From assembly GCF_020283565.1 (NCBI RefSeq), contig NC_060064.1, forward strand, positions 16,822,337 through 16,886,336: a stretch of DNA of 64,000 bases. Reading direction: 5' to 3'. The translations under genes were made by a program, and so were the position numbers. The stretch is from Trifolium pratense. Its lineage: Eukaryota; Streptophyta; Magnoliopsida; Fabales; Fabaceae. The notes under the pieces are model-generated. The model was given only the letters and a program-made list of their open reading frames with translations, searched no databases and had not been told where the DNA came from. This document shows positions 1-11,531 of this stretch, piece after piece; the stretch's first letter is position 1; each line of letters starts with the position of its first letter.

Positions 1-640
1 CTCTCCTTAGCACTACCAATCATCTTCCCCGAGTTCAAATCCTGAAAAACACAATGAGTACGGAAAAAATTAGTTTGACAATTTCTATCTTGGGCTAATT
101 TACTGACAGACATGAGACTACAAGATAGATTTGGGACATGAAGAACATCTTTAAGGGTTAGACTTGGAGACAACACAACCGAACCTTTACCCGCAATGGC
201 TGAAAAGGATCCATCCGCAATTTTTATTTTATGGTTACCTGCACATGGACTATAAGAAGAAAACAGAGTAGAATCACCAGTCATGTGATCACTTGCACCC
301 GAATCTACTATCCAAGCACGACTGGGACTGACACTAAAAAGGGCAGAAGTACCTTTGGGGGCAACAGAGCCAGAAAGAGTGTTAGATTCAAGAATTTTGT
401 ACAGTCTGTCTAGTTGTTCCATCGTGAATGAAAGCTGAATTGAAGAAGACTGATGCTCTTGATCAGAATTACTGGCTTGGAATGTATGACCCTCACCTCC
501 ACCTTTGTTCTTCTGATTTGAAGGTCGCGGAAGACCATGTAATTTCCAACATTGAAAAATAGTATGTCCCAAACGATGACAATATTTGCATTCACGACGG
601 TATTTGAAAGTGGATGATCGTCGTCGAGAATAAAAAAACG
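1..640 (-). pseudogene. Ty1/copia gag-protease fragment, runs off left edge
   Basis: The minus strand from about 600 to 1 reads as one open copia polyprotein segment. Near 550-600 is a C-x2-C-x4-H-x4-C zinc knuckle (CKYCHRLGHTIFQC), the nucleocapsid end of gag. Near 285-320 is the aspartic-protease motif WIVDSGASDHMTG. After it comes a stretch typical of the GAG-pre-integrase region (ending GKMIGSAKE). Integrase and RT would lie left of the window. Copia gag normally has some 200-300 residues before the knuckle, but only about 300 bases separate the knuckle from the primer-binding site here. Most of gag therefore appears deleted, and no good start codon is visible. The copy is probably non-autonomous. 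The family call is secure; the exact deletion point (about 630-660) is an inference. Confidence 0.85.
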
Positions 641-699
641 TCATAATTAATAATCTTAGCCAAGGAGTACCGGAAGCAGCAAAGAAAAGTAACGCCGGT

Positions 700-810
700 G
701 AACAGTACTCGTGAACAGTAATCACGTGAACAGTGCGTATGAACAGTGCCTCCGATAAACAGTATTTTCGAATGAACAGTGGCGCGTGAACAGTACCACG
801 GGTGAACAGT
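700..810 (-). repeat. ACTGTTCA short-repeat array in copia leader
   Basis: Eight copies of the heptamer gaacagt (ACTGTTC on the element's own strand; seven exact, one aaacagt) occur within about 110 bases at irregular spacings of roughly 11-20 bases. The array lies in the untranslated leader between the primer-binding site and gag. Several copies sit in a GTGAACAGT context. Its function is unknown; a packaging or transcription-factor array is possible. Confidence 0.7.
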
Positions 811-896
811 GCCGCACACAAAATCAGTCGTCGTGGTCAGATTGTGAACACGACGGCGGCTAGGGTTTTGCGGAAGCGAAACCCCCAAAATCGGGA

Positions 897-908
897 GCTC
901 TGATACCA
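897..908 (-). other. Retrotransposon primer-binding site (initiator tRNA-Met)
   Basis: The minus strand reads TGGTATCAGAGC, the plant copia primer-binding site complementary to the 3' end of initiator tRNA-Met. It directly abuts the LTR end at 909, which fixes the element's orientation as right to left. Confidence 0.9.
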
Positions 909-1056
909 TGTAGAAAATAATAAGTGAATACTGTTCTGTATTATTCCTCAGCTCAAGGCTGGTTTAAATAGGAAGAGTACAAACATAAAAGGAAATAATA
1001 GATAAGCTTAGAATCTCCTAGAAATAACAAACTAGGAAACTAAATATTTTCCAACA
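909..1056 (-). mobile_element. Short 5' LTR of the copia element
   Basis: On the minus strand this 148-bp segment starts TGTTGGAAAATA and ends TTCTACA, with canonical TG...CA borders, and lies directly upstream of the primer-binding site. A TATTTAAA box-like sequence is visible around 963-970. LTRs this short are at the lower end for copia elements. The partner LTR is outside the window, so its age cannot be estimated. Confidence 0.82.
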
Positions 1057-1296
1057 ATAATAATCCTACTACTTTTCTAATTGATGTTGGACATTCTTCT
1101 TTATGGACTAGGAATGATGGCGGTAAAAGCATTCTTCTCGATTGTTGATTTTAAATTGAATGGTTCAAATTGCAGATCGAATAATTAGGAGTCGTAAATC
1201 CTTGACGCAGTTACTGTTAGATATAGTTATTGTGTGTAGTCCATGGATCTGGATTACCTGCAGTTGTGTGTAGTCCATATCCCTTCTTTATGTATG

Positions 1297-2244
1297 TACT
1301 ATGCACGCAATGAAGGTTTTGATTTCTTGAGAAACAAGCGAGTTGCTATTGACTTATCGTTTTGAATTGTTCAGCATAACAATGCTATCAAAACCCATGT
1401 CAACAAACGTCACCTCAGACTCACTTTCTTCCGTACGATTAATCTGTTTTCTAAGGTTCTCTCTTATTCCATTGATTACCTTTTGTTGCATGGTAGATAA
1501 TGTGATGAAATTGTTGATTGTTTTAGCTTCTTTGTGGAAAGAATTGATTTTTTTTTTACTTTTTGATTATTTTAGAAAAAATGTTAAGTGATTGTTTGTG
1601 TTTGGGTTAGTTTAATTATGTGATTGTTAGAAAATGTGTTGTTACCTTTTTTGTTGTGTTTGAGTATGGTTCAACAGCAATTGGGGCTTATTGAATTCAA
1701 ATGTTGATGATTTTAGCTTCTTTGTAGATAAGAGTTGATTTTTTTGGGACCCTTTTGATTATATAAGAGAAAAGTGAAGATATTGTTTGGTTTTGGGTTA
1801 GTTTAATTATGTGATTGCTGTAAAATGTGTTATTGCCTTTTTGGTTATGTTTGAGTATGATTCAACATCAATTGAAGCTTAATGAATTCAAATTGAAGTA
1901 TTTATTGTTGGTAGTATTTGAATGGATTGGAGTTTGATGGTGGCAATCTAAGTTATTGTTCCTTTTTTCCTTTTAGACTTCGGTCCGTTTGTGTTGAGTT
2001 GGTATTGAAAAATCTAACCAAGGATGAAAGTGATGTTTGATGATGATATAATGTTTTCATTTTGTAGTTTGGAGCATTTCCCGTGTTTGTTGTTGACGGG
2101 ACTCCATCGCCATTGAAATCACAAGCCAGGATTGCTAGATTTTTCCGGTCATCTGGAATTGAATTGACTAGCTTGCCGGAACCTGGAGGCGGTGTTTCAG
2201 CTGAGAGGAACAGTTCATTTTCAAAATGTGTTCAAGAGTGTGTG
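1297..2244 (+). pseudogene. GEN/SEND1-like Holliday-junction nuclease relic
   Basis: Two exon-like blocks match the N-terminal XPG nuclease domain of plant GEN-like (Rad2/XPG family) resolvases. Block 1, 1297-1455, reads YARNEGFDFLRNKRVAIDLS and continues to LTFFRTINLFSK, ending at a GT donor. Block 2, 2068-2244, follows an AG acceptor and includes FPVFVVDGTPSPLKSQARI and RFFRSSGIELTSLPEPGG, ending before another GT. The conserved LSFWIVQ tryptophan codon is TGA at 1363-1365, a premature stop. The MGVGGNFWDLL start is not visible and no later exons follow. The family role is cutting branched DNA in recombination; this copy cannot make an intact enzyme. Phase and splice borders are kept, so it arose from genomic DNA rather than cDNA. 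Confidence 0.8.
1510..1890 (+). repeat. Diverged ~190-bp tandem duplication in GEN relic intron
   Basis: Phrases recur about 190 bases apart. TTTTAGCTTCTTTGT starts at 1521 and again at 1711. GGTTAGTTTAATTATGTGATTG and the GTTTGAGTATG(G/A)TTCAACA segment also repeat. The copies differ at many positions, so the duplication is old. Confidence 0.7.
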
Positions 2245-3176
2245 GTGCGATAATTCTTTCAACCTGATTTTTTATCAACACAAACTATTGTGCTGACTCT
2301 ATCTTTGCATTGCTACCAATATGTTACCTTTATACCAATATGCTACAATCAATGATTCTCCTGTTGCTCAATGGCTTAGAATAGGCAGATAACATTTTCG
2401 CAATATTTGGAAGATTATATTCTCAATATAGTAGAGCTAAATTCTTGAGTGTCATAAATTTTGAGATGCAAGTTCTGACATTTCAGTTTCATATAGGTAC
2501 AAGACTAGTTCCTGATACATTGATACTTCAGTATGGCGTTGGGAGTTTAATATGATATGCATTTTCAAAGCAAGTGCTATTCACTGCAAGTGTGTTTCTA
2601 ACTGGAATTTCAATTTCCATTGCACCCTCAATGTTGCACTAACTCTCTATTTTACAATTAAAGGTCACTTTAGTCTTAAAAAATAAGCAATGAAAAATAA
2701 GCACTATGCTTGGATCAACAATAATTCAATAAACAACTTTATGCTTTGTGATGGCAATGAGGAAAGAAAAGAAAGAAATACTGCATTCAATTCCAAAATT
2801 AAAGTAGTTTGCTAAGGGAACCCCTAATAACGAGTCAATCATCTAAGTAGCATTCAATGAACAAGCAACTCACTCCCATGATAGTTCATAGTATGTTATA
2901 TGATTTTACAATCTTGATTCAATCACATTATAGATTGAATGACCCCTATAGTTAGTATACATAGTGATAATAATACTATATAAGAATAGCATACCAAATC
3001 TTCTTCCTTTTTGGCCGAAGAAACTCCAGGTTTCCAAATGACTCTTGCAAATAGAAGACATTGAAAACCTGCTGAATGTTGATACCGCTCAACTCAAAAC
3101 ATTGCTAACTGCGATAATATATTTGATATGTACACTCTAGGCTAATAGCTACCGGTACGACAACTTCTGTAAGCTT
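2245..3176. other. Intergenic, no gene seen
   Basis: This is AT-rich DNA between the GEN relic and the 3' end of the bHLH gene. No further GEN exons, no transposon ends and no convincing open frame were found. The right part probably contains the 3' UTR of the minus-strand bHLH gene. Confidence 0.5.
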
Positions 3177-6100
3177 TCAGAGCTCCATCTTCAATTGATT
3201 TGAGTGCAAAGATGCTGTATGACAATTTAATTGAACTTAAGTAGGTCCAAAATTTTGTTGTCAGGTAATAAAAAAGTTAAATAAGTTTCTGTATTTTTGT
3301 ATTTCATGTTTGAATTAATTCCCTTCAAAAAATCTTCAACGTTAATAAAGTGATTGGAATGCTCCATGAATTAATTATGAGGATCTTTCTAAGATCCGTT
3401 TATGATTTTCATTATCAAATTATCCCTTCGAAGAAAAAATAGTTTAAATAATTATCTATTTATGAAGACGAGTGGCAGTAGGAATCATCATACCATGAAA
3501 TCAAAAAATTATATTAAACATGTTTTTTGAGAGGAGAAATGCACAATATAAGCTAAACTATAATCTACCTGAATTAGCCGGGGAGTCATAACTCAAAAGT
3601 GAGTTTTCCGGAGTCATGAAATGATGGTTGTCTTCTTCCCTTCCCCAAAGTGGTTGATGGAATGCATCTAATTGCCATTGCTGTTGATAATGCGGTCTGT
3701 TAATGTTGAGTGGGATTTCTGGCCACATGAGAGGCGTAACCATGCTAGGTAAATTACTGTCCATTAAAGATGACCCCTGTAAATTACCAAGGAGATTTTA
3801 TCACCGGTTCTAAACATTAATTGAAAAGGCCGAACTTGCAAATATAAATCACTTTACTTCGTCAAAATCACACAACCCCAACTCCAAACCTAGTTGAAGA
3901 CATTCAAACACTCATTTTCAATTCCATAAACCAAGCCAGCAACTCCTGACCTTGATTCAAGGATTGAAATGCAATGGTTTTAACTGCAATATGCCCGAGG
4001 ATTCATAATTAACGAATAGGATAAGTTTAGGCAATCAAGTGCAAACCTAAGCCCTTATTGTCCTGCCGACACTCACATTGCTACTTTGTGTATTATTTTT
4101 AGTATTGCTTAGTTGTTATGGCATGAATTTTTAGTGTTGCTTAGTTGTTATGGCATGAATGACAGTAAATAGCTACAATCACCTTTCAGTGTCCCCCATA
4201 TACCATTTCAGCTATTGGACCAATACGCATTAAGCAAACATAAGTACACTATATATAAAGTGTTCATGGAACCAATTAAGGAAGAACAGAAGTGCTTTAT
4301 AAGCAGAAGCCATATATTTTACTCAGATCGTTCCACAGCCCAGAAAATAAATAGATGAATTATGTTTTTTCAACATAAGATAAAATTGAGTTAGATTAAC
4401 TTATAATACTTACATCAGAGGCCAATAACCTGTCTAAGTTGAAATCAATTCTTGGGTTAACTGCTGCCAGTTTCATTGATAAGATCTGCAATTAGTGCGT
4501 AAATCAATGAGAATAAAACCATTTTGATGAAAGTTAACTCAAAGATAACTGTTTCTTCTTCCAATACAAATGCCCCCACAGCCTTGTAAATCATGAGATA
4601 TTTTCTCTGATTAGACTCACCGTTCATTTTTAAAAAAATATTACAAGAGTATTACAACTTTTGAGCATACACAGTTATACTATACAACCCAATAAACATG
4701 CGAAAAATCTACAATATGAGTGGGGGATAATAGGTAGACCGTAGACTCGTTGAGAACAGAATTTTTTAAAGTAGATTCTAAGTCAAATATGTTGGGTCAT
4801 GAGGGGTGCCCCGCAGATCGCAGATCATCACATTAGACCAAGAGCAGCCACACAAAGAGAATTGATACCACATCTTTATCCAAAACCTTAACAGGTAAGA
4901 AATGGGACCAAAATAGTCCAAAATAACGGGACCATGACAGCTTAATGTTTGATTTACAACACTTACTGCTTGCTTACAGGTAAGAAATGCTTTATGTACT
5001 CCCCCTCAAAAATATTCAAGTACTAGCTCTAGAGGATTAAATATCAATATTGAAGAAGGAAATAATTTGGGAAGAAAACCCAACTTTTTTTTCAAAAGTA
5101 TCTATGCATAATCTATTATCAATTGAGAACCAAATAGAAAATAATAAACATGTATAGCCTTTGATTGTGAAAATATATAGATTCATGTAAAGTGTTTGCA
5201 GTGTGAAGAGTCTAACCTCCACTTGACGTTGTAGAGTTTGAACATGGTTGATGATTTCATCCAGAACCAATGCTGTTCCAGATATCTGTAATAAATCATG
5301 TCATGTCAGACGTCAGCTATATTCGACAGATATTAGCTATTTTGAGAAAATGTAACAAAATCCACCAAATGCAATACAGAATCATATTGACAGTGTAATT
5401 AAGGCTTCTATGTCAAGCAAAAACAAGGGCTCATTTATGACTTAAGAGCAAAGTCTTTTACTATTGACTATTGTTATTACTATTGACTATAGTTATAAGG
5501 TTTGTCTTTTTATTAGTTTATTACAGTTTAACGCTACTAGTCCTGCTATCATCATCATCATCATCATCATCGTGATTCTTAAGTGCCCTAATCTAAGGGC
5601 ATTGTTTAAGGAATCTATAAAAGATTCTTGTCTTGAAAATATAAGTCAAAAATTGAAAAAGTAACAAATACATAATTTTCTATCTAAAGTTATTATCTCT
5701 TTTAAAGTTATTATCTCTTTTGATTTCTTAGAAAATGCACTTGTTAGCATTTACCTTTTTAATATTAGACATTAAGTGTTACGATTAGCGCGATCAATAC
5801 AAATGATCCATGTTAGTTAGGTCTCTTGGTTTGGTAGAAGCACTCCGAAAGTATGCACTCTTTCGTCATCCTATGTTGATGGATACTATTACCAAACCTG
5901 TAGAGATAATGGTACCATAGCATCATATGATGGATTAATACTTCACTTACAAAGGGGACCCTTGAGGCATTAGACAGCATAGGTAAGTAGCTCTACCCCC
6001 ACCCCCATGCTCACCATTCAGCTCCCACAATAAGCCAGAACACTGAAGAAAGATACTTTAAGCTTCGTGTACAAACAATGATACACACATTAAGTTTCAT

Positions 6101-8451
6101 TTTACTTCTTTCTAGGGGCTGCAATTTAATCATTGAACTATTAAGTATTAACATGACTCTCAAATCAAACAATCATTACAACACCAAAAATTACTCCTTT
6201 ATTTTACATTATACTACTATTTCTCGTGTGGATTCTATAAGTGTTCACTTTTTTGGGCATTTCTTAAAGCCAAATTATAACCAAAACATCTACGAAAATA
6301 AAAATTAGTTAAGGAAAGTTGGAATAAACATTTAAGATTTGCAATAGATATTAAAGCAAAGCCAGAACGTCTAAAACTAACATTGCAGGAAAATGTTATG
6401 AGGATAGGATAGACCAAGTTACCATTAGTGGGTGGGTTTCTTTTTACCAAACTATGACATTGAACCAATTTAACAAATTGGAGTATTTTTAATTTTAGAT
6501 CCCTTTTGATGTTACCATGTTTGGTTTAGATTTCATTGTGTTTCAATGCACTTTTGGTGGAAGTTGAAAATTATGCTTCAGGAAAACTATAGAAACAGTG
6601 CTTCCACGTTTAGTTTGAACAAAATCCAACACAAATAACTGTGCAACACAAATAATGGTCATGGTCAAAATTGAAGTGCTCCTCACTCCTCAGCACATAT
6701 AAAATGTCTCGAAATAACACTTCGTGGGACTTACGCCTGATAACACTTGGTGAAAGCAAATTCCATGTGATTCATTCATAATAAAATACTATCAATGATT
6801 TGGTCAAGTCAAAAGGTTACGCCTTATACGAGGTTTCATATACTAACATTTTTCTGAATTATCCAATCATGAACAGAGTTAAGTATCTGTGTTGTGTCAA
6901 AGAAAAGATGGTAGTAGTATAAGGTCCCTTCAAGTTCAACCATTCACATACATAAATCAATTTATATACTATAGTGAATAAAAAAAATTTGGAACAAGAT
7001 TTAACAAGAAAGACCCAAAAATTGAATAAAAGAATCAAGACTATTCCAGATACCTTATTTCCCCAAGGGACCAATTTGGTAAAATATATACATAAATTAA
7101 AATAAGGATAAGTAAATAGAGAATAATAAAATACACGTATTAGTATTATTCTAAAGTTTTAAATTTTACTATTTTAGAGCATCCAAAAAACCTGTGTAGA
7201 GAAGGTCAAGGTCAGAAAAGAGCAAAAATGTTAAAAATTTGGACAAAACTAACCTTCAAAAAAAGATTTCTAACCAGAACTAAATCCACATAAAGTGAAA
7301 CCAAAGAGAAGGTGAAATGACACAGATGCCAAGTTTGGCACCCACCACTACTATTGACGTGAAAGCAACTACTTTTTGCGGGGGGGTCAAAACCGTTGTT
7401 AAAGCGTGCTTAAGATATTTATTTGCACTTTAAGGGGACAAATTAGACAGAAAATGATAGACTAAGGAATAAAGCACAATTAATTATTCTAGTAATTAAG
7501 GTTTAATTCAATGATTACTTACAAGCAAATTAGAAAAGAAGATAAGAGAAAAACCAACCTTGTCGCAGCCTGGGACCAGCTCTTGTAAAAGCTTCATACG
7601 AGCATTAATCTTCTCTCTCCTAGCCTACAACACACAAAAGCAATTAATTTTAATAAAAAAAATTAGTAATAGTGACCACAAATTAAGCAAATTAATTAGT
7701 GATTAGTGATTAGTGAGGAGATTACTCGTTCTGCTAAGCTATGACTATCAGTAGCTTGACCCCGTCGAACGCGAACATGGACGTACGGAAGCTTCTCACC
7801 GTCGCCGGAGGTTTCATCGGCGACGCTTTTGCTCTTCTTTGACGACGGTTTAGCCTTAATTTCACAAAATCGTTGATTATTTTATGTTTAGAGAATTCAA
7901 TTTACTGGAGGAAAAAAAAAGTAGAAACCCTAATTTCTGTTAGTTGTTACCTTCTTCTCCCGCTCTTTTCTCTTCACGTTTCTCTGATTCTTATTCTCAA
8001 CAGCAGGATCCGAAACACACTCTTGAGTCGAACAAGGATTCGAATCTGTCTCTTGTGGCTCATTCTTCACACTTTCTAAATTCAGTCCAGACACCGCCGG
8101 AAACAACCGCACCTCTCCCGGTGAAGTATTCTCTCCAGCAAACACTGAGAATTTCGCAGCGCGTTCAATTAACGCAGCGTTAGTAGGAAAAGTCAAATTA
8201 CCGTTGGAAGAATTCTGAAGATAGGGTTTCTGATTCACGCTGACGTGGCAACAAGATAATCTTCCGGAATCAGTTCCGTCGCAATCCGGTAAATGAAGTA
8301 GCTCTACGGCCTGAGTCGGTGGAAGCTCAAGTAGTGCTGTGAATGAGCTTGCGTTTTCCGGTGCCGGTGCTGGAATCATAATTCCTTGGATTTCTTCGTT
8401 AAATTGAACGGAATCGAGTGCGTGAATGGTTCCAGTAGGTTGTTGTTCCAT
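3177..8451 (-). CDS. bHLH transcription factor, bHLH48/bHLH60 type
   Basis: Seven exons with GT/AG borders join in frame: 8451-7951, 7854-7726, 7624-7559, 5285-5217, 4485-4414, 3776-3569 and 3214-3177 (1083 nt, 360 aa). The start is the ATG at 8451, opening [10 protein letters not shown]. The N-terminal half has low complexity and ends in a basic KRKEREKK stretch. Exons 2-4 build the bHLH: basic region [17 protein letters not shown], with the His-Glu-Arg pattern of G-box binders, then [11 protein letters not shown], then [19 protein letters not shown]. Exon 5 reads [20 protein letters not shown] and the protein ends SNQLKMEL. These signatures match the Arabidopsis bHLH48/60 pair, linked there to hypocotyl growth and flowering with PIF7/gibberellin (family knowledge). 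It is a nuclear protein. Intron 3 is long (2273 bases). The assignment rests on remembered motifs; the exon chain itself is well supported. Confidence 0.92.
5548..5571. repeat. (ATC)8 microsatellite in intron 3 of the bHLH gene
   Basis: Eight uninterrupted ATC/CAT units lie inside the 2.3-kb third intron. No coding effect. Confidence 0.9.
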
Positions 8452-9380
8452 TGTCGAAAGAAAGAAAAGAAAATGAAATTGTGTTGAATTTGAGGAGTTT
8501 TGAAATTGGATGGAAAATGGGTGGAAAATTGGAGAGGGAGGGAAATTGTGGAGGGAAAGAATTATTGAAGAGAGTGATTTTTTATTTTTATTATAAGAAA
8601 AGAAATTGGAGAGTGGGTTTTAATGTAATGGCGGTGAATTGAAGTGTTTGGTTTGTGTGTGAATGAGATGAGATGAGATGAGATGAGATGAGATTGCTTG
8701 AGAGGGATTTGAAGTACTGCGAAAGTAACGTTACTGCGTCTACGACTCTACGGTTACTATGCTACGGAGTACAGTACTGTGTTGAGTTATACGAGTACGG
8801 TTTCATACAGTTTCCTTCTCAGACAGTAAAAACAAAATTAGGGACCACATCCTAAGGGTCCACTCTCATATTCGGATTTTTTGATAAAAAATGTTTCTGT
8901 GATGTACTGGTACACTCAAAAGTTTTGCTGGTTGCTGGTATTTTATAGTTAAATTTTAGTGTAATTGTAATCCATCTACACTTTTGTTCATGAAGCTACT
9001 ATGTTTAGGTCCTTGAGCGGCACTTATAATTCGTTCATGATCTCATTGACCAATCTTGTTCTCTCAATAAATTATTACTATTATTTACATATAATTTGTG
9101 TTTGTGTTGAATTTTAAATGTTAATGGTTAAGTTTTATATCGATTATGAATAAAAAAAATATTGGATATATAAGAGAGATGACTCATGAATCTAATGTGT
9201 GGGCGGTCGTTCGTTTTATAGCCGTCTGAAAAAGAACTGCAGTGATCTTGAATAGGGATCCTACAACGATAGATAGAATTCCCATAAAATACCACTAGAT
9301 CGAGCACCAATAATTTCGTATCTGGTCAAAATCTTGGTTAATTGATTGAAGTGGGTTTGTTCCGGTAGACCCATAGATCC
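8452..9380. promoter_or_regulatory. bHLH gene upstream region with (GATGA)n repeat at 8664-8694
   Basis: This is the 5' flank of the minus-strand bHLH gene. Next to the ATG is a purine-rich leader, which on the gene's strand reads as a pyrimidine-rich 5' UTR. At 8664-8694 there are about six GATGA units (CTCAT/TCATC on the gene's strand), about 210 bases upstream of the start. No clear TATA box was seen. The DNA from 8800 to 9380 is featureless and AT-rich. Confidence 0.5.
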
Positions 9381-10101
9381 AGTGGCGGAGTTAGCCCGAA
9401 AAATTGGGGCGGGCCGCTACAAATATAAATCGAATATGCAAAAGAAATTACTAAAAAAAAGACATATCATATTGAGAGTCTGCCTAGTATGGATATCTCA
9501 AAAATAGTCAAAAGATGGACCATTAACATGTTTATTAAATAAATTTTAAAAATATATTATGAAATATATTTTATGTCAAATGTGTAAATTCATACTTTTT
9601 AATTAGTTTTTGAATTTCTGTTTATAATATTATATGCATCTCTCTAACAAAAATTTAAATTTTTTTAACAAAAGATTGATCAAACATGAATTTTTATGCA
9701 CAAACTCTATTTTAAATAAAAATTTGAGTACTTTTTTCTCCAAAAAAATATACTTGAATACTTCGAAAAAATAAATTACACATTTTAAGACATCTATAAA
9801 TTATTAAACAATAAAAAACATTAGAAGGGATGCTTAAAAAAATAAATTAAAAAGTATATTTGAATCATTTAAATTCTGGGACGTACAAATAGCGGGGGTT
9901 TGAAACCCCCGCAAAATTCAAACCTGTTATAGAATGCTGGATTTTATGGTTTGAAACCCCCGCAAAACAAAATATAACAAACTATACAGACTATTTAGCG
10001 GGGGTTTGCAACCGCCGCTAAATAGTATACCGATAAAAAAAAAATTAATAATTCTGGGGCGGGCCATGGCCCTGTCCAGCCCATGAAGGGCTCCGCCCCT
10101 G
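9381..10101. mobile_element. Non-autonomous hAT-like element A
   Basis: The ends form an 11-bp inverted repeat, CAGTGGCGGAG at the left and CTCCGCCCCTG at the right, with one mismatch. It is flanked by a perfect 8-bp direct repeat, CATAGATC, at 9373-9380 and 10102-10109. An 8-bp target duplication with CAGNG ends is diagnostic for the hAT superfamily. The 721-bp interior is AT-rich, has no transposase frame, and carries a nested palindrome cluster at 9892-10024. Confidence 0.85.
9888..10024. repeat. GCGGGGGTTT palindrome cluster (probable nested MITE)
   Basis: Three near-palindromes sit within 140 bases. The one at 9892-9912 is GCGGGGGTTT, a central G, then its exact reverse complement. A half copy (GTTTGAAACCCCCGC) lies near 9951-9965. 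An imperfect one flanked by TTTAGC...GCTAAA lies near 9994-10023. The outer pair probably marks a small terminal-inverted-repeat element inserted in hAT element A. Confidence 0.55.
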
Positions 10102-10109
10102 CATAGATC

Positions 10110-11071
10110 ATTGAACAAATAGGGTGGGTAGGCCCAACCCCCAAACAACACGTATAGACGCGAACCCCCTTCGTTACCGTACGTGTGTGACTCTCACCAC
10201 ATACGGCTCGCACAAAGACTCTTAAATCCATCTCAACCCAGGTCAAAATGTGGCGTTTCTCTCGTAATCATGGAGCATTGGTTTGATGTTTCTTCCGAGT
10301 TTTCCCGATCCCCCAATAGTTTGGCATGGGCATAGAGTTGTTGATAAAGAAAAAAAATAGACTTGATTCTAATACTTAGTGTCCGATCAAAAGTTTTAAT
10401 TTTGTCTTTAGTTTTTTATATAAAAGAAACATATTTGACGATAGTATAGCAGCACATGTAAAAAAGCTCTATTCGGTCATATGAGCCTATAAATTACAAG
10501 CTCAAAATATGGTCTTGCCAAACAAAACTAAAATTTTTAAAAGATCTAAGGCATTAGTGGTGCAACACCTTCAACTTATTTTCAAATTTTAAATAAATAG
10601 AACGGCATTGTTGTTCCATTGATCTATGTCATAGAATCGAGAGCTCTAACAATGTCAATATTAATTACTAGTTTTTTTTTTGTCAAGAATTACTAGTAGT
10701 TTCTAAAGTTATATTCAATGGAATTCTTTATACATTATATTTGTCATGTGTCCAATATTTACCCTTTACAAATCAAACAAATGCTAAATGTATCCTAATG
10801 TAAGATCACCAACCAAAAGCTTGAATAAAAATAATAAGAAATGGTACATTAAAAATAATATTTATTTGATGGTGTTCGTATCAATATAAATATTATGATG
10901 ATCCAGGGATTTTTTGTTTTATTACTCAAGCAAGGCTTGTGATCACAACCACAAATTTAAATAGTTTTTTTTTAACCCAAATTTAAATAGTTTAGGCACA
11001 CACAATGGGAGAAAGATAGAAAGAAAAAATAAAATCTATTTATTACTGGTATTATTGTAATTTGTAAATAA
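10110..11071. other. Intergenic, no gene seen
   Basis: AT-rich DNA with no supported coding frame or clear element ends. Confidence 0.5.
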
Positions 11072-11269
11072 GGTTAAATATGTTTTTCATCCTTATAAAA
11101 TTAACGAATTTTGATTTTATCCCTATAAAATAAATTTCATATGTTTTCATCCTTAAAAAAATTGTTTTGTTTTTAGTACCTAATTGACAAAATTTTGACA
11201 TGTTTATGACTTTTTTTTTAATATAATACGGACTTATATAAGTTTAAATATATAGACATAATGATCCTT

Positions 11270-11347
<78 letters not shown>

Positions 11348-11531
11348 TAGTGTATATAAACATGTCTTGAACATAAAAATGTCATAATATTGACATTAAA
11401 ATGAACATAAATTGGTTATTTAGGACTAAAAACAAAACAATTTTTTTTGGAAAATGAAAATATATAATTTTATTTTATAAGAATGAAATTAAAATTCGCT
11501 AATTTTATAATAACGTAAAATGTATTTAACC
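11072..11531. mobile_element. Foldback element with TTAAATATGTTTTT-type ends
   Basis: The left end begins GGTTAAATATGTTTTTCATC. The right end, read in reverse complement, begins GGTTAAATACATTTTACG. Similarity continues for over 80 bases on each side (phrases such as TATAAAATTA(A/G)CGAATTTT recur in both arms). The arms enclose a long AT microsatellite, so the whole 460 bp could fold back. No target duplication was recognised. A related left end occurs near 51124. Confidence 0.65.
11272..11343. repeat. (AT)n microsatellite, about 35 units
   Basis: An uninterrupted alternating AT tract of about 70 bases lies at the centre of the foldback element. The tract is its own reverse complement, so it would extend the hairpin. 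Confidence 0.95.
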
